Shown here: positions 5,346 to 8,946 of the stretch, one piece after another
How the letters are laid out: every line of letters begins with the position of its first letter
How positions within the stretch are numbered: the first letter of the stretch is position 1
Source: an uncultured Eubacteriales bacterium
GTDB taxonomy: Bacteria; Bacillota; Clostridia; Oscillospirales; Acutalibacteraceae
Direction: 5' to 3'
Length of the DNA: 8,946 bases
NCBI GenBank assembly: GCA_934667575.1
Contig: CAKUME010000028.1
Coordinates: 1 to 8,946, forward strand
Notes under the pieces: model-generated
Database searches by the model: none
The model's input: the letters and a program-made list of their open reading frames with translations, nothing else
Told to the model about the DNA's origin: nothing
Program-made: the position numbers and the translations under genes

Positions 5346-7664
5346 TCAAACCGGCGCATGGTCGGGGCGCGCCGCGCATTCCTGCTGGTATTCGCCGGGG
5401 GTGATGCCGTAGTAGCCCTTGAATTTGCGGATGAAGCTGCGCGCGTCCACATAGCCCACCTGCTGCGCCACGTCCTGCACCTTCACGGTGGGGTCTTGGA
5501 GCAGCGCGCACGCACGCTCAAACCGGAGCTTGGTCACATATTCGGAATAGGTGAGCTTCACGGCGGACTTCATCATGGCGTTCACCGTTTGGCGCGACAC
5601 CTGAAACCGGTCGGCCACCTGCTCCACCGCGATGTCGAACTGCAGGTAGTGCCGGTTCACATAGTCGAGCAGCTGCTGCTGCAGCGCCTTGCCGTGGTGC
5701 GTGGGGCGCGGGTCGAGCAGCGGCCGCACCACGGCGCTGAGCTGCGCGGCAAACGAATCGTCGGCCGCGGCGGGCAGCTGGAGCAGGCGCTTTTCGGCCG
5801 AAACGGTCATGCGCTCCCCCAGCGCCTCCTGCACCGCAGCCACCAGCGCATACCGCTGAAAACGCCGCTGCTCGCCAATGGGCGGCAGCGCGCAGTAGGC
5901 CGCCGTCCACTCCGCCAGCCGGCGCTTGAACTCCGGCAGCTGCCGCTTGGCCACCGCGTCACGCAATGCAGGCAGCAGCTCGGGCGGAAACGTGCCGGAC
6001 GCTTTGCGCTGCGCCAGCGTGTCGAACAGCCGCACCGGGGCGCTGCGGTCAAAGTCTTCGTCGGCGTCGAGCGCGGCTTCGGCTTCGCGGCAGGACTGCG
6101 CAATTTCGCTGCGCGCGCCCACCGCCGTGCCTGCGCACACGGCGGCCGAGGTGTCGGCCATGCGGCGCAGCGCCACGCCCAGCTCCGTGCGGCGCAGCCC
6201 GGTGCGGTCGGCGTCGGTGAGCGACACAATGGCGGCCACGGCGCGGCGGCCGCGCAGCTGCACCGGCGCGGCCCGTGCAAACGCTTCGGTTTGCGCCAGC
6301 GCCAAACACAGCGCGGCCGAATCGTCGGTTTCCACGGCGAGCACCGCGTAGAACGGCGCGTCCATGCCGCCCAGCAGCGTGCTCAGGCGCGCGTCGTCGG
6401 GTTCGGTGCCGCTCAGCACCACGCGCACGGCATTCTGCCGGGCGTCGCGGGTGCGCTGCGCGAGTGCGGCCTCCTGCTGCGCCAACCGCGCCGACGCCGA
6501 TTCCAGCTCGTGCTCCAGGCGGGCGTTGCATTCGGTGCGGTCCTTGAGCTGGCCGGAAAGCGTTTGCAGCTCGGCCGCCTGCTCGCCGGTGAGCGCAATG
6601 CCTTTTTCGAGCGCGGCGCGAATCAGATCGAACTCGCTGTTGAGCTTTTGGGGCGCGTCGCCGTCAAAATATTTGCGCGCCACGCGCAGGGCGGCAACCA
6701 TGGGCCGGAGCGCGTGATAGTTCATCAAAAACAGCCCGGCCGCCAGCACCGCCAGCGCAATGCCGCCGCCGCAAAAAATGCTTTGCTGCATCTGCCGCTG
6801 CCGCCGCCACAGCTGCGCGGTGCTCACGGCGGCGTTGAGCGTGTAGGCCCATTCGTCCGAGTGGCAGCGCACCACCACATAGCGGCTGTTGTGCAGCTCG
6901 CGGCCCGCGCTCATGGTGTCGCAAATTTCGTCGCGGCGGGGGTCGGGCTCGGTGAGGTTATCGGTGCGCACGATCACCTCGCCGGTGTCGAGCGTGAACG
7001 CCGAGATGCTGGTGTAGGCGCTGAACAGCGCCCAGAGCTTTTGCTCAATGTTGGCGGCGGGCACCCACACGCCCACCGTGATTTGGTTGATCCGGTTGAT
7101 CTGCTTCGATTCGGGGCTTGTGAACAGATACATCAGCCCCACGCCGCCGCTGCGGTCGGTGAGCACGAGCCGTGCGCGCTCGGGGCGCTGCGCCACGGCG
7201 CTCGTGAGCGCCTGCGCCGATTCGGGGGTGAGGTTGAGCGTGCGCGCGGCATACACCGCAGTGGCGCAGTGACCCTTGGGCGTTTGGAGCCGGTCGGCGC
7301 GAAAGCTGATGAACAAATCGCCCGCCATGCTCATGCCGTTGAGATAAAGCCGGAGCTTGGCGGTGGACTGCATGGCCTCGAACGGCTGCTGCTCAAAAAT
7401 TTCCTGCTTGAGGTCGCGGTCGGTATACATTTCGCGCGCGGTGGCGGCAAACGCGCTCAGCTCGCGGTCGAGCGCCTGCACCGAGCGCGAATATTGCAGC
7501 GTGGCGGTTTCGCGCAGGTCGTTTTGATAGGAGCGGATCATGCCGGCCGACGCCGCCGACACCGCGCCCGAAACCAGCACGAGCAGCGCCACCGAGCCCA
7601 GCAGCACGCGGAGTATCGCTTTGGGGTTGAGCTGCCTGCGGGGCAGCAAAGATCGGAGCGCCAT
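5346..7664 (-). CDS. Membrane-anchored AraC-family transcriptional regulator with extracellular sensor domain
   Basis: A 772-aa one-component regulator. Seen in order: basic N-terminus, first membrane helix (about 17-40), a predicted extracytoplasmic sensor region (about 41-293), second membrane helix (about 296-315), a Glu/Gln/Ala-rich coiled coil (about 352-412), a central region (about 413-540) whose FYAVLAVE strand and SCREAEAALD helix resemble the degenerate GGDEF-like domain of YesN-type regulators (no GGDEF signature), and a C-terminal AraC DNA-binding domain (about 662-762). The latter has two helix-turn-helix units (VEQVADRFQVSRQTVNAMMK; VQDVAQQVGYVDARSFIRKF) ending in the typical GITPGEYQ. 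Family members in Firmicutes usually control adjacent ABC sugar-transport genes. Here an LplA-like binding protein lies immediately upstream and a sugar kinase downstream, so control of this locus is likely but inferred. ATG at 7662-7664 is preceded by GAGAGGGG at 8 bases. The sensed ligand is unknown. Confidence 0.92.
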   Translation of the reverse strand: MALRSLLPRRQLNPKAILRVLLGSVALLVLVSGAVSAASAGMIRSYQNDLRETATLQYSRSVQALDRELSAFAATAREMYTDRDLKQEIFEQQPFEAMQSTAKLRLYLNGMSMAGDLFISFRADRLQTPKGHCATAVYAARTLNLTPESAQALTSAVAQRPERARLVLTDRSGGVGLMYLFTSPESKQINRINQITVGVWVPAANIEQKLWALFSAYTSISAFTLDTGEVIVRTDNLTEPDPRRDEICDTMSAGRELHNSRYVVVRCHSDEWAYTLNAAVSTAQLWRRQRQMQQSIFCGGGIALAVLAAGLFLMNYHALRPMVAALRVARKYFDGDAPQKLNSEFDLIRAALEKGIALTGEQAAELQTLSGQLKDRTECNARLEHELESASARLAQQEAALAQRTRDARQNAVRVVLSGTEPDDARLSTLLGGMDAPFYAVLAVETDDSAALCLALAQTEAFARAAPVQLRGRRAVAAIVSLTDADRTGLRRTELGVALRRMADTSAAVCAGTAVGARSEIAQSCREAEAALDADEDFDRSAPVRLFDTLAQRKASGTFPPELLPALRDAVAKRQLPEFKRRLAEWTAAYCALPPIGEQRRFQRYALVAAVQEALGERMTVSAEKRLLQLPAAADDSFAAQLSAVVRPLLDPRPTHHGKALQQQLLDYVNRHYLQFDIAVEQVADRFQVSRQTVNAMMKSAVKLTYSEYVTKLRFERACALLQDPTVKVQDVAQQVGYVDARSFIRKFKGYYGITPGEYQQECAARPDHAPV

Positions 7665-7700
7665 GCGCGCATCCCCTCTCTGAAAAATTGATCGGCCCGC

Positions 7701-7717
7701 TGATATCGATTATATCA
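7701..7717. promoter_or_regulatory. Inverted repeat over the -10, candidate operator
   Basis: The 17-bp sequence TGATATAATCGATATCA (minus strand) has perfect 6-bp arms, TGATAT and ATATCA, separated by 5 bases. It covers the whole -10 and the predicted start site of the regulator promoter, where a bound repressor would block transcription. The repeat is seen directly; operator function is inference, and the arms are AT-rich enough that chance is possible. Confidence 0.35.
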
Positions 7718-7738
7718 CACCGGGGGCGGCTTTGTCCA
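7709..7738 (-). promoter_or_regulatory. Extended -10 promoter of the regulator/kinase operon
   Basis: On the minus strand: -35 TGGACA (7733-7738, one mismatch to consensus), an 18-base GC-rich spacer, and -10 TATAAT (7709-7714) preceded by TGA, giving the extended TGnTATAAT form. Transcription would start near 7702, about 38 bases before the regulator ATG. The -10 lies within a short inverted repeat listed separately. Confidence 0.75.
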
Positions 7739-7754
7739 CATTTTTTGCAAACAC

Positions 7755-7800
7755 GGCAAAGCCCATCGGGCAGCTTGCACTGCGCGATGGGGGCTTTGGC
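7755..7800 (-). terminator. Terminator-like hairpin after the solute-binding protein gene
   Basis: GGCAAAGCCCATCG (7755-7768) pairs with CGATGGGGGCTTTGGC (7785-7800) with small bulges, and an inner GCAG/CTGC stem (7770-7773 with 7780-7783) extends it around a 6-base loop. On the minus strand it stands about 70 bases after the binding-protein stop codon. The following T content is poor (TTT, then another TTT a few bases on), so termination may be incomplete or factor-assisted, and read-through into the regulator gene is possible. Confidence 0.5.
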
Positions 7801-7847
7801 ATTCCGTTTGGGCTTCCGCTGCGGCCGAAAGCGCGCCATGGCGGAAT
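7801..7847. repeat. Second potential stem in the 3' region of the binding-protein gene
   Basis: ATTCCG (7801-7806) and CGGAAT (7842-7847) are complementary outer arms enclosing a small imperfect stem (GCTTCCG 7812-7818 with CGG 7822-7824 and AAGC 7829-7832). It sits between the binding-protein stop and the terminator-like hairpin. It may be part of a structured 3' UTR or simply chance in GC-rich DNA; no known RNA family is recognised. Confidence 0.2.
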
Positions 7848-7868
7848 TAGGGGAAAAATGTGTGATTT

Positions 7869-8946
7869 TTAGTTCTTGCCGTAGAAGCGGTCGTAGGCCG
7901 ACTGATACACCTTGGTGAGGTCGTCGAGCCCCAGATCGGTGACCTGCTTCACATACTTGTTCCACACGTCGTCGCTGTCCACATCCATGTCGCCGGTGAT
8001 GAACTTCACGAACGATTCGTCGATCACCGTGGCCATATCGGTGGAAAGCATGGTGATCTGGTCGGTTTCTTCCTGCGTGAACACCATGTAGTGCTGCCAG
8101 GCATCCTTCCAATAGGGTGCGCGCGCGGCGGCCAGTTTCTTGCTCTCTTCCAGCGTGGGAATCGATGCCCAGTTATCGCGTGCCCATGTGTTGGTCAGAA
8201 TTTCATACTTATTGCCGGTCTCAGTGGCTTTGGTCTGGAAATTCGCTTTGTCTGTCCACTCGAACGATTCGCCCTCCACGCCTTTGATGATGATCCACGA
8301 CGCGTCCTCGCTGTAGTAGTAGTCGCCGAACATGAACGCGAGCTCCGGGGTTTTGCAGGTGGCGGAAACGGTGTAGATGTTGGGGTTGAACTTCATGCCG
8401 CGCCCCATCACCGGTTTCGGGCTGACCTTGGAGCTCATCGTGAGGTAATCGTAGTGCAGCCCCATGTCGATATACTTTTGGCTTACGCCGGTGTCGCCGG
8501 CCAAGCCGATGCGGTTCGCTTCGTAGTCGGCCTTGTATTCATCGCTGGTGTGGGTGAACACGTTTCGGTCGAGCAGCTCTTCGTCGTAGCACTTGTGGAG
8601 CCAGCTGAGCAGATAGCGGTAGTTATCGCTGGTGCGGGTCATATACACGGTGCCGTCGTGGTCGTCGAACGTGGCGCCGGAGATCGGCCAGAACTCGGCA
8701 ATGCCCACAAAACCGAGCCACGCGTTCTGGAATCCCATGCCTGTCAAACTGGACGCCGACATCGGAATTTCATCGTTCGGGTCGCCGTTGCCGTTCGCGT
8801 CCTGCTCCTTGAACGCCTTGAGCACGTCGTAGAGCTCCTCCAGCGTGGTGGGCGCTTCTTTTCCCACATTTTTGAGCCAGTCGCAATTGACCGTGGGGTA
8901 ACTCGCTGTCCAGCCGGACGCACTGAACTGCGGCAGCGCATAGATG
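7869..8946 (-). CDS. Extracellular solute-binding protein of a carbohydrate ABC importer (LplA-like), 5' part off window
   Basis: The frame is open through the right edge: the first visible codons encode IYALPQFSASGW, so the GTG at 8865-8867 is internal. About 358 C-terminal residues are present; such proteins are usually around 500-560 aa, so the lipoprotein signal and first lobe lie outside. Family features seen: the YALPQ segment near the visible start, DWLKNVGKEAPTTLEELYDV and then an acidic Asn/Asp/Gly loop (about visible residues 49-60) resembling an EF-hand-like calcium loop typical of LplA-type binding proteins, and an aromatic-rich C-terminal lobe. The protein would sit outside the cell on a lipid anchor and deliver a saccharide to two permease subunits, probably encoded to the right. 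The substrate cannot be read from sequence. It ends with TAA at 7869-7871, followed by a hairpin and then the promoter of the AraC-type regulator. Confidence 0.9.
   Translation of the reverse strand, partial: IYALPQFSASGWTASYPTVNCDWLKNVGKEAPTTLEELYDVLKAFKEQDANGNGDPNDEIPMSASSLTGMGFQNAWLGFVGIAEFWPISGATFDDHDGTVYMTRTSDNYRYLLSWLHKCYDEELLDRNVFTHTSDEYKADYEANRIGLAGDTGVSQKYIDMGLHYDYLTMSSKVSPKPVMGRGMKFNPNIYTVSATCKTPELAFMFGDYYYSEDASWIIIKGVEGESFEWTDKANFQTKATETGNKYEILTNTWARDNWASIPTLEESKKLAAARAPYWKDAWQHYMVFTQEETDQITMLSTDMATVIDESFVKFITGDMDVDSDDVWNKYVKQVTDLGLDDLTKVYQSAYDRFYGKN

Noticed and set aside
4305..7691. A very long open frame (over 1100 codons) on the plus strand, antisense to the kinase and regulator genes
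   Set aside because: Its translation is dominated by Arg, His, Gln, Ala and Gly with no recognisable domain, and it spans two well-supported genes and their terminator. It is the expected shadow of GC-rich codon use, where the antisense frame rarely meets stop codons.
7665..7868. Riboswitch or small RNA in the gap between binding protein and regulator
   Set aside because: The space is accounted for by a hairpin, a promoter and a 38-base leader; I recognise no riboswitch core.
1..8946. Mobile element, phage, CRISPR or defence system
   Set aside because: No transposase, integrase, spaced direct repeats, attachment-site duplication or defence-protein domains were seen on either strand.

Overview
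The window looks like chromosomal DNA from a GC-rich member of the Bacillota, most likely class Clostridia (Oscillospirales/Christensenellales-like). This is inferred from strong AGGAGG-type ribosome binding sites, AT-rich sigma-A-type promoters standing out in GC-rich DNA, a FeoB plus small Cys-rich FeoB-associated protein pair, a membrane-anchored AraC-type regulator, and an LplA-like sugar-binding protein. Species cannot be named from the sequence. There are no tRNA or rRNA genes, CRISPR arrays, insertion sequences or phage genes.

Left part (1-2116, plus strand): the 3' portion of a ferrous-iron transporter gene, feoB, enters from the left edge. It is followed, with a 4-base overlap, by a 48-residue Cys-rich FeoB-associated membrane protein and then a strong intrinsic terminator. 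The FeoB membrane domain appears to lack an in-frame block of about 15 residues that normally carries the conserved GFGCxVP motif. This is the most unusual single observation in the window.

Middle (2141-4268, minus strand): a two-gene amino-sugar operon. An extended -10 promoter drives a stand-alone left-handed beta-helix protein resembling the acetyltransferase half of GlmU, then glmM (phosphoglucosamine mutase). The stop codon of the first gene lies inside the Shine-Dalgarno sequence of the second. GlmM makes glucosamine-1-phosphate, and the GlmU-like protein keeps residues suggesting it could acetylate that compound, on the way to UDP-GlcNAc and peptidoglycan.

Right part (4341-8946, minus strand): a carbohydrate uptake and sensing locus. 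Reading with transcription (right to left), the C-terminal ~358 residues of an extracellular solute-binding protein of a sugar ABC importer enter from the right edge. Then come a terminator-like hairpin, a promoter whose -10 lies inside a 17-bp inverted repeat (candidate operator), a 772-residue two-TM sensor/AraC regulator, and 42 bases later a BadF/NAGK-type sugar kinase, closed by an intrinsic terminator. A plausible reading is that an (amino)sugar is bound outside, sensed by the membrane regulator, imported and phosphorylated by the kinase. The neighbouring glmM operon would then use amino-sugar phosphates for wall synthesis. The link between the two operons is inference from adjacency only. 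I did not find a clearly new multi-gene system.
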